DNA of 64,000 nucleotides, from positions 18,400 to 82,399 of IMG/VR virus record IMGVR_UViG_3300021479_000013. One strand, given 5' to 3'. Source of the stretch: a virus. Both the position numbers and the translations under genes were made by a program. The notes under the pieces are model-generated. The model did no database searches, was not told the DNA's origin, and worked only from the letters and a program-made list of their open reading frames with translations. The first letter of the stretch is position 1; every line of letters begins with the position of its first letter. Below, piece by piece: positions 48,117 through 59,000 of this stretch.

Positions 48117-48128
48117 GGAGATTTAAAT

Positions 48129-48803
48129 ATGTTGTTTCAAACTTTAACGGGTCCGTCGAAGAACTCGAACGGCACCTTGGCAGGAAGTCGCGGTGGGAAC
48201 TCGGGCGACGTAGTGGTCTCGGAACTGCACGGTCGCTTTTACGAGCAGAACTTCCAAGGCAACGTGTATTCGAACGGCAGCACGGTCACGGCTCTAACGG
48301 CCAACACCATCTCGCTGACTGCGACCACCACGCCGATTCTAGGAATTTGGAATCCTGCAACATCCACTGTGAACGCGGTTATTTCTCAAGCAGCTCTCAC
48401 CGTGGTCGCGAACAACCTGACGTCAGGCGCGGGACCGGGTGTATTCGTCTGGGCCGTATCCATCGGCAACGCAGCTATTTCGACAGGCAGCGCACCGTGG
48501 AACAGAAAGTCCTTGGCGCAAAACGGCTCTCAGGTTAAGGGCATGTCTTTCGTCGCCCTCACCGGCTTGACAAACAACCTCGTGATTATGGAAGGCTCCG
48601 AATTTGCAACGCCTGCCGGACTCACCTACACGACTCTCGCCAGCACTCAGCTGATGCCAGAATTTTCTAACACACAGAACTTCGACGGCAGCTTGATCGT
48701 TCCCCCGGGCGGCGTCCTAGCGCTCCTGAACACCACCTCCTCGACCACGTTCTCTGTTTCCGGTCGTCTGTTGTGGGAAGAAGTCGGCGTAGCTGGATTC
48801 TAA
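48129..48803 (+). CDS. beta-rich virion protein, 224 aa
   Basis: Starts M-L-F-Q-T-L-T-G-P-S-K-N-S-N-G-T-L-A-G; Thr/Ser/Asn-rich. Similar order to the 34244 gene. Decoration or base protein. Confidence 0.65.
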   Translation: MLFQTLTGPSKNSNGTLAGSRGGNSGDVVVSELHGRFYEQNFQGNVYSNGSTVTALTANTISLTATTTPILGIWNPATSTVNAVISQAALTVVANNLTSGAGPGVFVWAVSIGNAAISTGSAPWNRKSLAQNGSQVKGMSFVALTGLTNNLVIMEGSEFATPAGLTYTTLASTQLMPEFSNTQNFDGSLIVPPGGVLALLNTTSSTTFSVSGRLLWEEVGVAGF

Positions 48804-48841
48804 GCTATACGCTATTTGTAGTGATAGTTCTGGAGCTTTGA

Positions 48842-50638
48842 ATGCCGTTTTCAATGGTTGACAATATCATGCAGTGGGCGGGGTCCCTTTTAAGCCCCGC
48901 CTCCTCCTCTGCGGGTGACGGCACACAGGTTGGGCCTACAGTTAGACCGATTCAAAGAAAGTACGCGTCTGTTTTTACGAACACGCCCTTGCTAGCTAAC
49001 GTCACGTATCTCTCTTCTTGGATAGACACGCAAGGTACGGGTGGCGTTTTTCTTTTTGGTCAAGTTCTGTCCAACCAAGCCAGCGCTGCGATAGGATTTA
49101 TTATACAAGGCTCCAATGATATATCAAATCCAGGACTTACAGCGCAAATCGGAACTACTGCAGCAGGGCTATTTGTGTCGGCTAACGTTATTGGAAACGT
49201 CGTAGCTTTCTGTCCCTACAGATATTGGCGCGTGCAATATACTAATGGGGCATCCACGCAGGGAACCTTTGAGATAGTCGTAACTGAGAGCAACATACCC
49301 CCTGGAATAACAATGGGAGGTACCAATTTCGTTAACGGCTGGCCCACAGCTTGGAACATTCCGTACGTAGGTGGAACAGGCGGCACTTCCCCTAATAACG
49401 TCAGCATCGGCCCGATAGCAACTCTGTCTACGAACGGTACCGGAGGTTCTACATTTGACAACGGAACCACGTTTGAGGCACTAACAAGTCAACAAGGTGC
49501 TAACATATCAATCGGCGTTACCCCCCTTCTTCAGACAAGCGCCCTGGTTACCAACGGCGCTGTAGCCCAACGCACCCCGAACGTGTTTCGTGGTTCTCAG
49601 TTCAGCGGCACAGGCGCGAACAATATTTGGATGCCCCCCAGCACCAAGAAAGCCCGCCTGATGAAGTACAAGATTGAAGTTTCTGCGGACGCTACTATTG
49701 CTGGCGGCGCGGCTCCGATCAATTTGCAATTTGCCCAACAGGTAGCTACCGTATTTAGCGGAGACCCACTTCCTCTTGGCACCTTGATACCATACACTCA
49801 TCGTTTAGTTATACCTGGCTCAACGGCGAGTTCTTTCCTTGGTTACGACTCAGGCTGGATTGACTTAGGCAACGGAGTTCTCGGACCTACCGCAGGAAAA
49901 GCACTTCAGATGGGAATACAGGTCCCTCAGACGACCGCTGCGATCAGCAGCCCGACGTGGACCATAGCTTCAAACCAGTGGGAAGCAGCGACGGTAGGCT
50001 TCAAAACCAACAGCAACACCGGAGCCTTTAAGTTGGTTCAGCAGGCGTCTGGGACAGGATTAGCAGCATCTTCCATAACGGTGTCCTTGACTACTTTAAC
50101 CGGAAACTCTTACTTTATATTTTTTAGAACGACAAATCCAGCAGGAGGAGCGCCCACAGTTGTGGTTACAGATACTGCGCTCAACGCTTATACCACAGGA
50201 ACTTTGGTAACGAATGCGTCAGATGGAACGAATGGCAGTTCTATGGGCGTGGCCTATATTATAAATGCCGTAGGTCTTGCGGCTAACGTCATAACTCTAA
50301 CAACCTCCGTAAATCTAGCAGCTGCAATCGAGGTAGTTGTTATGGAGTATGCAGGAATAAACTCAGGCGGCGGCATTGACGCAACCCAAGTAAGTGCAAC
50401 TGGCAATAGCGCGTCACCCGCTTCTGGTGCTTATACCCCGTCCACAGTCGGTGACTTGGTTTTCACTTTCATGGCAACTGCAGCTGTTCTGGCAGCCGTG
50501 CCAACCACCCCGGCAGCTTTTGTACTCAAGGGAATATCTGGGTCCGCAAACGGGACATTAGCCGTAGCAGACAATTTCGGCAACGGCACTCTAGCCACAG
50601 GCCAGATCAACGTCATAGCGATTGGCACGGAAGAGTGA
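48842..50638 (+). CDS. large beta-rich virion protein, 598 aa
   Basis: Thr/Ala/Gly-rich with a domain around 250-380 (M-K-Y-K-I-E-V-S-A-D, G-W-I-D-L-G-N-G) that also makes up the gene at 50673. The C-terminal half is a separate beta domain. Probably a spike/decoration protein. Confidence 0.65.
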   Translation: MPFSMVDNIMQWAGSLLSPASSSAGDGTQVGPTVRPIQRKYASVFTNTPLLANVTYLSSWIDTQGTGGVFLFGQVLSNQASAAIGFIIQGSNDISNPGLTAQIGTTAAGLFVSANVIGNVVAFCPYRYWRVQYTNGASTQGTFEIVVTESNIPPGITMGGTNFVNGWPTAWNIPYVGGTGGTSPNNVSIGPIATLSTNGTGGSTFDNGTTFEALTSQQGANISIGVTPLLQTSALVTNGAVAQRTPNVFRGSQFSGTGANNIWMPPSTKKARLMKYKIEVSADATIAGGAAPINLQFAQQVATVFSGDPLPLGTLIPYTHRLVIPGSTASSFLGYDSGWIDLGNGVLGPTAGKALQMGIQVPQTTAAISSPTWTIASNQWEAATVGFKTNSNTGAFKLVQQASGTGLAASSITVSLTTLTGNSYFIFFRTTNPAGGAPTVVVTDTALNAYTTGTLVTNASDGTNGSSMGVAYIINAVGLAANVITLTTSVNLAAAIEVVVMEYAGINSGGGIDATQVSATGNSASPASGAYTPSTVGDLVFTFMATAAVLAAVPTTPAAFVLKGISGSANGTLAVADNFGNGTLATGQINVIAIGTEE

Positions 50639-50672
50639 TGAGAGATAGATATCTTCAAGGGACGAAATAACA

Positions 50673-51062
50673 ATGTACATTATATCGCCGGACACATTCA
50701 AAACGGTTCAAGTTACTGCGACAGGCAACACCGCTCTCTGGACCCCGACATCGGGTAAGAAATTCCGCCTGATGAGATACAACATCCAGCTGACAGCTAA
50801 CGCCACCTTGGCGGCAGCGGGCACTTTAACGGTAACGTTCCAAGACGCGGCGGTAGGCATCCCGGTCTCACAAGACTTCTTCATAGGACAGGTAGCCTTG
50901 ACGGCAGCGACAGCGCTCTTCACGGCGGGCGAAGAGACGGGCTGGATCGACTTAGGCAACGGAATTCTTTCGTCCACAGTCAACAACGTTTTAAACGTAA
51001 ACCTTTCGGCAACACTGGCTTCAGGAAACATCCGTTGCACAGCAATAGGCACAGAAGAATAG
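50673..51062 (+). CDS. single-domain virion protein, paralog of 48842 middle
   Basis: 129 aa: R-L-M-R-Y-N-I-Q-L-T-A-N and G-W-I-D-L-G-N-G match the 48842 protein domain (R-L-M-K-Y-K-I-E-V-S-A-D). A duplicated beta domain. Confidence 0.7.
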   Translation: MYIISPDTFKTVQVTATGNTALWTPTSGKKFRLMRYNIQLTANATLAAAGTLTVTFQDAAVGIPVSQDFFIGQVALTAATALFTAGEETGWIDLGNGILSSTVNNVLNVNLSATLASGNIRCTAIGTEE

Positions 51063-51129
51063 AATCGGAACGGGAGAGTAAAATCTCCGGGTACCAACGC
51101 TAATGGGGCACCAGCGAATCCTCGACCCT

Positions 51130-51151
51130 CTGGCCAGTCAAGGCTGGCCAG
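51130..51151 (+). other. 8-bp hairpin before the 51172 gene
   Basis: CTGGCCAG-TCAAGG-CTGGCCAG, no T-run. May protect the leader. Confidence 0.5.
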
Positions 51152-51171
51152 TACTCTGCAAGGAAAATTAA

Positions 51172-51972
51172 ATGGCTAATACAATTGTCAGCGCACTCCC
51201 TTACCTAATTCAAGGTGATGGCGTATCAACGACGGTAGCGATTCAGCTGGGATACACGCCGACCTCCGTAAGCTTCGTGAACGCGTTCAACAACAATACC
51301 GGAGCAAACGTGTCGTCAAACGTCGCATCTGTTACCGCGAGCGCTTCGATAATGACGATAAATTTCAACGCCGCATTCTCTTACTTGGTGTCGGTTTTCG
51401 TGAACGTGCTGCCTGCTCTTCCCGTTCTTACCGCAGGCACCACTTCAGTCGTGGACGGCATCAAGTTCACGTATCGTACCGCGTCCGGAACTGTTGCCTC
51501 GAACATCGTCACCCCAGCGTTCACGCCGTTCGTAGGGCAGATTTTTCAATTGAAGGGAAGCGCGTCCAAGGTAGTCAGGGTCATAAATTTCGAAATAGCA
51601 GGACGGTGCACTACGGCGGGGCAGGTGGATTTTACCGTCGCCCGTCGCTCAACAGCCGCAACAGGCGGAACAGCTGTTACGCCTAATATAGATTCAGCCG
51701 ACCCGGTTGACCCGGCAGCAACGAGTGTCGCGACCTACTGGACAGCCGCACCGACCGTGGGCACGATTATCGGAGGCCCGTTTCAGTCCGTGACGATCAG
51801 CTTACCGGACGGCAAGACAGCAGTGCCGCCGTACATACTTGACTTCGGAGACGAGCCGGGTTCTAAGGCGTTCGTACTTCGAGGCGTGAACGATTACTTT
51901 ACGGTGAGCATCGCGACGATCACGGCAGCCGCGCCCCTTATCAGCTTTTGGTGCGAGTTCACCGAAGAATAG
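51172..51972 (+). CDS. beta-rich virion protein, 266 aa
   Basis: Val/Thr/Ser-rich; S-V-S-F-V-N-A-F, D-Y-F-T-V-S-I-A-T. No recognised family. Probably part of the tail or head decoration. Confidence 0.65.
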   Translation: MANTIVSALPYLIQGDGVSTTVAIQLGYTPTSVSFVNAFNNNTGANVSSNVASVTASASIMTINFNAAFSYLVSVFVNVLPALPVLTAGTTSVVDGIKFTYRTASGTVASNIVTPAFTPFVGQIFQLKGSASKVVRVINFEIAGRCTTAGQVDFTVARRSTAATGGTAVTPNIDSADPVDPAATSVATYWTAAPTVGTIIGGPFQSVTISLPDGKTAVPPYILDFGDEPGSKAFVLRGVNDYFTVSIATITAAAPLISFWCEFTEE

Positions 51973-51985
51973 GAAGGATAAAATC

Positions 51986-52243
51986 TTGGCACACACTTAC
52001 GTCGTAACATCCAACAGCTTTGTTCCCGGACCAGCTGACCCCCAAGTTACAATCGTGGGCACCGTGGACGGAATTGCTGTCACAATCACCATGTGGAAGA
52101 GCGCATACGACCAGCACAGGGCTATCAGCTTGGCCTCTCTGGAAGCGGTCGTGGCTCAGCTGATGCTAACCGCAGCTAACGCGGTCGCACCCCCGGCAGC
52201 CGTAGCTCCCGTGAACCAGATAACAGGAACGTTCAGCCTTTAA
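51986..52243 (+). CDS. hypothetical protein, 85 aa
   Basis: TTG start after AGGAAGGATA. Beta N-terminus, helical C-terminus. Unknown. Confidence 0.6.
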   Translation: MAHTYVVTSNSFVPGPADPQVTIVGTVDGIAVTITMWKSAYDQHRAISLASLEAVVAQLMLTAANAVAPPAAVAPVNQITGTFSL

Positions 52244-52256
52244 TTTAAGGAATAAT

Positions 52257-52943
52257 ATGGCAACCTTGGAACAGCTTCAATCAGAAATTCAAGCGCTCAC
52301 TCTGCGCATCAGCCAGTTTGAAAAAGAGCACGCGGAGCACCGCAGCGTTCACGTCTCCAGACGCGGAACGGAAGGTCCTCGCGGAGCAACAGGCACATCG
52401 GGACGCGACGGGCAAAATGGCACTAACGGAAAAGATGGGTTGCCTGGTAGGGACGGGGTTTCTAATATCCCTGGACCTGCGGGGCGAGACGGAAAGAACG
52501 GCGTGGACGGGCAATCAATTATTGGTCCGGCTGGAAAAGACGGGCGAAACGGGATTGATGGAAAGAATGGAGTATCTGGAAAGAACGGCATAGACGGCCA
52601 ATCAATCGTTGGACCGTCCGGAAAAGATGGAATCAACGGAGTCGACGGTAAAGATGGCGCGGCTGGAAAAGACGGCAAAGACGGGCAGTCAGTTGTCGGC
52701 TCAGCTGGAAAAGACGGGCGAAACGGCGTCGACGGTGTGAACGGCCATAACGGCGGTGATGGAAAATCAGTCACAGGTCCCCAAGGTATCCAAGGACCAG
52801 CCGGACCCGCAGGACAAAACGGGGCCGACTCAGTGGTTACTCAGTCCGACATCGCACACATGGAAGTACGTTTTAGGAATCTATGGAAGAGCGACATGCA
52901 AATCGCGCTAGGTACACACTTCCGAGAGAGCCACAAAAACTAA
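52257..52943 (+). CDS. collagen-like fibre protein
   Basis: 228 aa. Coiled coil 1-28, about 45 Gly-X-Y triplets between 40 and 180 (many G-K-D-G and G-R-D-G), then a helical tip. Phage collagen triplets form trimeric rods in fibres. Its stop overlaps the end of the VRR-NUC gene on the other strand. Confidence 0.85.
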   Translation: MATLEQLQSEIQALTLRISQFEKEHAEHRSVHVSRRGTEGPRGATGTSGRDGQNGTNGKDGLPGRDGVSNIPGPAGRDGKNGVDGQSIIGPAGKDGRNGIDGKNGVSGKNGIDGQSIVGPSGKDGINGVDGKDGAAGKDGKDGQSVVGSAGKDGRNGVDGVNGHNGGDGKSVTGPQGIQGPAGPAGQNGADSVVTQSDIAHMEVRFRNLWKSDMQIALGTHFRESHKN

Positions 52944-53389
52944 AGCCAAGAGAACTTGACTTCTACTCCCATTAATTTCATTTTCTCAGCAAAGAGGTAT
53001 TGCTCCTTTCTAATACCGTCTCCTGGTCCCTTGACTTCTTCAAGAACAAGTTCAAGATTTCCTTGCTCATTCTTTCTAATCAAAATCAAGTCAGGTGCCC
53101 CAGCACGGTAGTTTGGTATTACGGTCCAGCCCTCTCTTTCTCGAACAGCCATCTGTACGTCGGCGGCGTTTTTAATAATGCTTTTTACAGGCGCTTCAAA
53201 TTCGCCTGACCGAATATTTTTAAGCTGATTCAATTCGTCTTCGGTGATTGAGTAGAATAGTTTGGTTACGTTTCCGATTGTGAGCATCCGCCTCTTTGGC
53301 ACGATTCCTCGCAGTCGAATGTTTCGAGCCGCGTGGTGGGCCTTGTACCCAACGGCTAATGCTGCCTCTCTTACTGGTATAAATTTCAT
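52940..53389 (-). CDS. VRR-NUC-like nuclease on the opposite strand
   Basis: 149 aa. N-terminal HTH-like part (V-R-E-A-A-L-A-V-G-Y, R-N-I-R-L-R-G). C-terminal A-P-D-L-I-L-I, E-E-V-K-G-P-G-D and a following Q match the VRR-NUC/PD-(D/E)XK site (D, E-x-K, Q). Its own promoter, AT-rich DNA and reversed direction inside the tail block mark an inserted unit, possibly a homing nuclease. Confidence 0.8.
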   Translation of the reverse strand: MKFIPVREAALAVGYKAHHAARNIRLRGIVPKRRMLTIGNVTKLFYSITEDELNQLKNIRSGEFEAPVKSIIKNAADVQMAVREREGWTVIPNYRAGAPDLILIRKNEQGNLELVLEEVKGPGDGIRKEQYLFAEKMKLMGVEVKFSWL

Positions 53390-53409
53390 GGAAATCCTCC
53401 CAACTTAAG

Positions 53410-53438
53410 AGGATACCACATCCCGAGTTATTTGTCAA
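53410..53438 (-). promoter_or_regulatory. promoter of the VRR-NUC gene
   Basis: TTGACA (53438-53433), 17 nt, TATCCT (53415-53410), extended by TGTGG. Only 12 nt before the ATG of the tail gene on the other strand. Confidence 0.85.
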
Positions 53439-53450
53439 GGACTATTTTTC

Positions 53451-55028
53451 ATGGCATTCGGATACTTCACAAGTCTTTCGAGCGTCCCGCTTCAGCAGAT
53501 TGTCGACATTGCCGAGACCTACGGTAACCTCGAACCTGTTTTGAACGTGGGCGGTTTCACACAAACGATTGCGCTCTCTATCGCCAACACGGTGATGAAC
53601 GCGATCTGTTCGGTGGCGTTCCCACACAAGTGGAACGAGTTCAACATCCCGCCGATTTATTCTAACAGCAACCAGCAAGACTACGCGGTCGTTAACGCTC
53701 CCGGGGCAACCGGCAACTTGACACTGACTGCGGTCAACCAAGTCTCGGCCTCCCAAGGCACCACGTCATACGTGGGCAATATGCCCGACGGCGCGTTCGG
53801 CGGATACGTCGGCGTGCCCTTCGTAATCACCGGCTTCACTAACGCGGGCAACAACGGAACATTTATGTGCGTCGCGTCTTCTGCGGCGACTCTCGTCCTA
53901 CAGAACTCTGGCGGCGTACTAGAGACTCACGCTGCAAACGCGATCTCGGCAGCTGGCCCGCTTCTCAATATGTCGTGGCTGGAACGCGGCGTCGCGTTCG
54001 ACATCAACAACTCTGCAATTCCGAAACCGTTCGTCCGCATCGAGTGCGGGCGTCAACTTCCCCAAGTCACCGCGTCTTACACGGGCGCGGCAGGACTTGG
54101 CGACCCAGGATTTTATGCGTGCTGGTTTCCTAACCGCACGTTGTATTATGGAACGTGGGGACAGCCCAACGTCGGTACAGCAACTCTCGGCGGCAACCCA
54201 GGACCGCTTTCTGTTTACCTAGCGCCTCTCGGTTCTTCGGTGACTGCGGCGTCGTGGACACTCGGTCAAGCGACGTTCACTCTGACCAGCCTTCTGCCGA
54301 CCGTTACCGTCGGAAATACTCTCAACATCACGGGCGCGTTTCCCGCAGCGTATAACGGCAACTGGACTATCGTCAGCATCAACACCACCGTTTTATCTGC
54401 ACCGACCGTAACCGTCACGATGGCCGTTAATCCCGGAACGTTCGCGGCAGGCGGCGACGTGGATAACTCAAACGCCACAAGCCAGCCGAACAATCCTATC
54501 ACCCAGATTGTCGACGCAAACGGCAACTTTCTATTACTCACCACGTACGGCACCGAGGGCATCACGCCTCCCACAGCCGTACGCAACGCGGTCCCTGGCG
54601 TACTAGTGTCTGGCAGCGGCGCAACATCGCAGTGGACCGTGCTAGACCCGAACGGCTGGGGCTTCCGATTCACGCCCGTGCCGACTTCGACAGGAACAGA
54701 GTGGCAGTTTAACCTGACAGCGCAGATGAAGCCTGTACGATTCGTCAGCCTGGCGCAGACACTCGGCCCGCTGCCCGATGAGTTCGAGACATTCTTCCGC
54801 GAAGGCTTTATCGCGCAGTGCTACCGCCGCTCACCAGAAAAGACCGTCTACGCAAAGTTCCCAGCGGAGTGGGCGATCTGGAAGCAGACCCTTACAGAAC
54901 TGCGTGTGAAAGAAGATCGTGAACTAGAAGAGAATAAGTTCATCCCGTCGCGCACCGTATTCGGCGCAGCACGCAGCAGAAACAACTTCCAGGGTGCCGC
55001 CTGGCCATATAATTACCCTCGCCCTTAA
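53451..55028 (+). CDS. tail protein with inserted NAGNNG beta domains
   Basis: 525 aa. N-terminal conserved helical part, two inserted beta domains (about 85-160 and 265-345) and a C-terminal part with R-S-P-E-K-T-V-Y-A-K-F-P. First big gene after the VRR-NUC insert. Likely a tail adaptor, by place and size. Confidence 0.65.
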   Translation: MAFGYFTSLSSVPLQQIVDIAETYGNLEPVLNVGGFTQTIALSIANTVMNAICSVAFPHKWNEFNIPPIYSNSNQQDYAVVNAPGATGNLTLTAVNQVSASQGTTSYVGNMPDGAFGGYVGVPFVITGFTNAGNNGTFMCVASSAATLVLQNSGGVLETHAANAISAAGPLLNMSWLERGVAFDINNSAIPKPFVRIECGRQLPQVTASYTGAAGLGDPGFYACWFPNRTLYYGTWGQPNVGTATLGGNPGPLSVYLAPLGSSVTAASWTLGQATFTLTSLLPTVTVGNTLNITGAFPAAYNGNWTIVSINTTVLSAPTVTVTMAVNPGTFAAGGDVDNSNATSQPNNPITQIVDANGNFLLLTTYGTEGITPPTAVRNAVPGVLVSGSGATSQWTVLDPNGWGFRFTPVPTSTGTEWQFNLTAQMKPVRFVSLAQTLGPLPDEFETFFREGFIAQCYRRSPEKTVYAKFPAEWAIWKQTLTELRVKEDRELEENKFIPSRTVFGAARSRNNFQGAAWPYNYPRP

Positions 55029-55072
55029 TTGGTTAAGTAGTAAACTTTTAAAATTATTTCAAGGACAAAATA

Positions 55073-56008
55073 GTGTCGCTTAACCTACAAAATACCCTCA
55101 ATTGGACCGCCCCTTATATCCAGTACAGTCCACTAACTGCGGGTCTGGGTTTAGAACCCGCCGTATCGATTGCCTCGATGATTCGCAATTCTATTTTGAA
55201 CCCGCCTCTAACGTGGTACTTCAACCGCGCGGAGACAACGTTCACAACCGTTGTCGGCCAACAAGATTACACCGAAGCAATCCCAGACCTAGCGTTTATG
55301 GAAAAGGCTGCGCTCACAGACGACCAGGGTAATACGGTAGAAATCGATGACGTGTATAACAACGCGGCGTTATCCATCTCTGCGTTCCAACAGCGTCCCA
55401 CAGCCGTATCTGTCGAGAGTTCTTCCATCATCGCGGGCGCGTTGAACTTCAAGTTCAGATTCCTCGGCGTCCCCGACAAGATTTACCTGGTCACCATCGT
55501 GTACCAGAAGATGGCAAACCAGTTCGGCCCCTTCTTCATATCCTCTGCGGCTAACGCCAGCGCGGGAAATACGACATACACCGGAACCTTCGACGCCAAC
55601 TCGTTCCCCGCTGGCTCGATTGCTATCGTCACAGGCTTCGTTGCGCACACCGTGAACAACGGCTCGTTCGCGGTAGTCAGCGCTACCTCGACGTCTCTTG
55701 TCCTCGCTAACGCGGCGGGCGTTGCGGAAACGATTCCCGCTTACGTGAGCAACTTCAGCTGGGACCCGATTCCGGACCAGTACTCAGACATTTACAACAA
55801 CCTATTCTTATCGGAAGCTCTCGCGATGGTAGATGACCCTCGCGCGCAAACTTATCGCCAGCGCGGCGTGGCCGCATTCTTATCCAAGGCCAGCGGTCTT
55901 ACTGAGATGCAGAAGAACGCGTTCGCCCAACAGTGGATAGCACGTGATATCCAACGCCAGTCGGCAACAGGAATGGTACAGCTAGGTCACACTGGTCGAG
56001 GAGTATAA
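55073..56008 (+). CDS. tail tubular-type protein
   Basis: 311 aa, GTG start. N-P-P-L-T-W-Y-F-N-R-A and D-Y-T-E-A-I-P-D-L near the start, one inserted beta domain (165-225) and W-D-P-I-P-D-Q-Y-S-D-I-Y-N. The stop overlaps the next ATG. Probably the adaptor ring below the portal. Confidence 0.65.
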   Translation: MSLNLQNTLNWTAPYIQYSPLTAGLGLEPAVSIASMIRNSILNPPLTWYFNRAETTFTTVVGQQDYTEAIPDLAFMEKAALTDDQGNTVEIDDVYNNAALSISAFQQRPTAVSVESSSIIAGALNFKFRFLGVPDKIYLVTIVYQKMANQFGPFFISSAANASAGNTTYTGTFDANSFPAGSIAIVTGFVAHTVNNGSFAVVSATSTSLVLANAAGVAETIPAYVSNFSWDPIPDQYSDIYNNLFLSEALAMVDDPRAQTYRQRGVAAFLSKASGLTEMQKNAFAQQWIARDIQRQSATGMVQLGHTGRGV

Positions 56009-59000
56009 TGCCCGGTTCATTCGAGTTAAGCGGCGTACAGTCTAAAAAGCCGAGCGCTTGGGGCTCTCTATTCGTAGAGACCTTCTTCGAAGGCTTGAAC
56101 ACGAACCGTGCGCAGTTTCACCCGGGCGGAACGCAGGTGGAGAATAAATTCTACGGCGGAAGACCCGGACAGTTACTCGGCGGCAAGAACGTCGAGCTAA
56201 CAAACTTTCTCTCCCTCCAACGCCGTTTCGGACTCACTGCATTTTCAACCGCGACTTATCCGACGCCCCCTCTTTATGCGTTCGCCTTCCCTCAGCTCGA
56301 CGGCAGCATCCGCGACATCATCGACACAGGTTCTTCTGGAACTTTAGCTGTAGCCTCGGCTGCGGCAGCTAGCGGCTCTCCCGCTACCACCGTTTACACG
56401 GGAACGTTTCCTCTCGGCGCGTCCAACGCTTACGTTGGGATGATATTTACAATATCAGGTTTCGCGAACGCGGGCAATAACGGCTCCTTCGTCGTCACCG
56501 CCAGCACCACAACCACTCTCACTTTACTAAACCCGAACGGCATCGCGGAGACACTCTCTGCGTCGGCTATTACTGCGGGCGCTGTCTGGTGGGACGAGCA
56601 GAACGGCGTCAAATTTTTCTTATTCGCTAAGACCGCTGGCGCAGGACAGACCAGCTTCGTGGCCGTCGCGGGAATACTTTACGCGGGCGACGGGGTAGAT
56701 ACGTGGATTTGGAACCCGGCCAACACAGGAGCTAACGGGCAGGTTTTTGGTTTCGGCATCCCAACACCCACAGTAGCGCCTACGGTTATTATCACAGAGA
56801 GCGGCGTCGCGTCCGTAGCCTGGACCGCGTCGACAGAATTCTCTACTATGGGATTGATCTTTGATTCCGGCACCGGAGATATGTGGCAGCTTCAGTCGGT
56901 CAACGCGTCGACCGCCAACACCACCCAATTTGGAACATCGGGCAGCGGACAGCCAGCGTGGAACCAGAGTCCTGGCGGAACGACCTCAGATACAACAGGC
57001 GGCGGCTCGATCACCTGGACCAACAAAGGCCCTATCGTTCCTTGGACAGCTAACAGCGTATTCAACAACGGCACAGTCGGCGGAACGCTGGCCCAGCCGT
57101 GCGTCGTATACGACCCGCTCACGAAAGCGGTTTATATTCAGTCATCGTCAGCAGGCAGCGGAACAAGCGGACACACGGTCCCTGCATTCAAGAAGGCCCT
57201 CGGTCAACATACCAACGACGGAAGCTGCGTCTGGATTTGGATCGGTCCCGGCATCGCGAACGCGGGGCTGGCCCCTTGGGTTGCGAGCACGACGTACCCC
57301 GCAATAGGCACGGTCACCAACAACGACGCGGCGACGGCCATCGTAGAATTATCAGGATTACAAAACGGATTACCGCCCGCTCCACAGCTTCTGTACCTAC
57401 AAGCATCTGGCGGCGGAACGTCCGGCTCCGGTTATACCCCGTTCGGCACCACCCCTGTAGTTGCGGGAAACTTGGTCGACGACGGCGATCTAATCTGGAT
57501 GAGCCTCGGTCTTTATACGTGGGCCGCGACGACTCAGTACAACGCGTGGTCTGCAAACAATACGGTATTCTCCGCGATCTACGACGCTCTCACGCACGCG
57601 TTTTACGTCTGCACCGTGAGCGGAATTTCTAACGGCTCTGTTCCCGTGTTCAATCCTGGGTACGGGGTAACGACCGTCGAGACCAGCGGTCTGACTTGGA
57701 CCAACGTGGGCGACGGCGTAACGTGGGCAACCGCGACGAAGTGGTACCTTCCCGTGCAGGGATTCTTCCCGCCCAGCGGTTCAACGCCTTACGGCGGCGC
57801 TAGCATTATCGATACCAACCTCGTACCGGACGTAGAGTTCGTTGTTAACAGCGGACTGAGCGGAACGGTTCAACCGACGTGGCCCGCAGTAGGAAAGTAT
57901 ACCGACGACAACGGCACGTCGTTCACGCTGAGCCAGGTGGCTGTTGTTGGTCCGACCACAACTTACACCGGCACCGGACTGAGCACTCTAGCAGGCCAGC
58001 AGCTTATCATCACAGGATTCACGAACGCCGGGAACAACGGCTACGTGGTAGCGCTGACAGCGAACAGCACAACGTTCACTGTTAAGACCACGTCACAGGT
58101 AAACGAGACCCACGCGGCTGCGGCTGCGAACGGGCTGATATGGTTCAACGAAGAGCCCTTCAGTACTCAGTCCCTTGCCTTCACGAAGGGATACGCTTAC
58201 GCGTACTCTTACAAGTCGCGCTCGCTCACTGACTTTTATACGGTAGATGTCCCGGGCACGTCTCTGCCTCCGATTCCTCCCGGACTATCTGCACCTCTTC
58301 CGTTCCCGACAGGAAGCTTGACGGGCGACGTATCAAGCGCGTCCCCCGCAACGACAACGCCGACGGGTGTAAACCCCGGTGCGGTTCTTACGATCTCGGG
58401 TCCTATATCGACGAATCCGGCAGTAGACACAATCGTCATCTGGCGTTCCGCTGACGGCGGCGGAAGCGGGGAGATGTTTGAGCTAACAGAAATCCCTAAC
58501 CTCCCCAACGGCGGAAACGGCCAGTGGTCTTTTAGAGACTTCCTCCCAGACATCCCTTCGACAATCGCGGGCGTGACATATCCGGGACTCAACATCCTGG
58601 AGCCTGCGCCTATAGACGGCGTCAATAATCCCGCGCCTTCAAACTTCCGCCCCCAAGAGTATAACTTTGATCGCATCTGGGGCATCAGCGGAAACGAGGT
58701 CGTATTCAGCGGCGGTCCAGACACCCGCGTGGGGAATCCTAACACGGCGTTCAACGCTGCGGACGAGTTCACCTTCCTAGCGAACCCGGTTCGCGCGGTC
58801 AAGGTCGGCTCGATACTTGTCGTCTTTACTCCGTCGGCCATCGAAGTTATTGCGGGAGGTCCGTCAACCGGCTCCTTCTTCACTTACACTCTGGTGCGCG
58901 GCGTGGGCATGCTCAGCTGGAACGCTCTAGACGTCTTCGCTGGAGAGATATTCTTCTTCGGCTCCGACAACGTTCTCCGTGTTCTGTCTCCTAACTTAAC

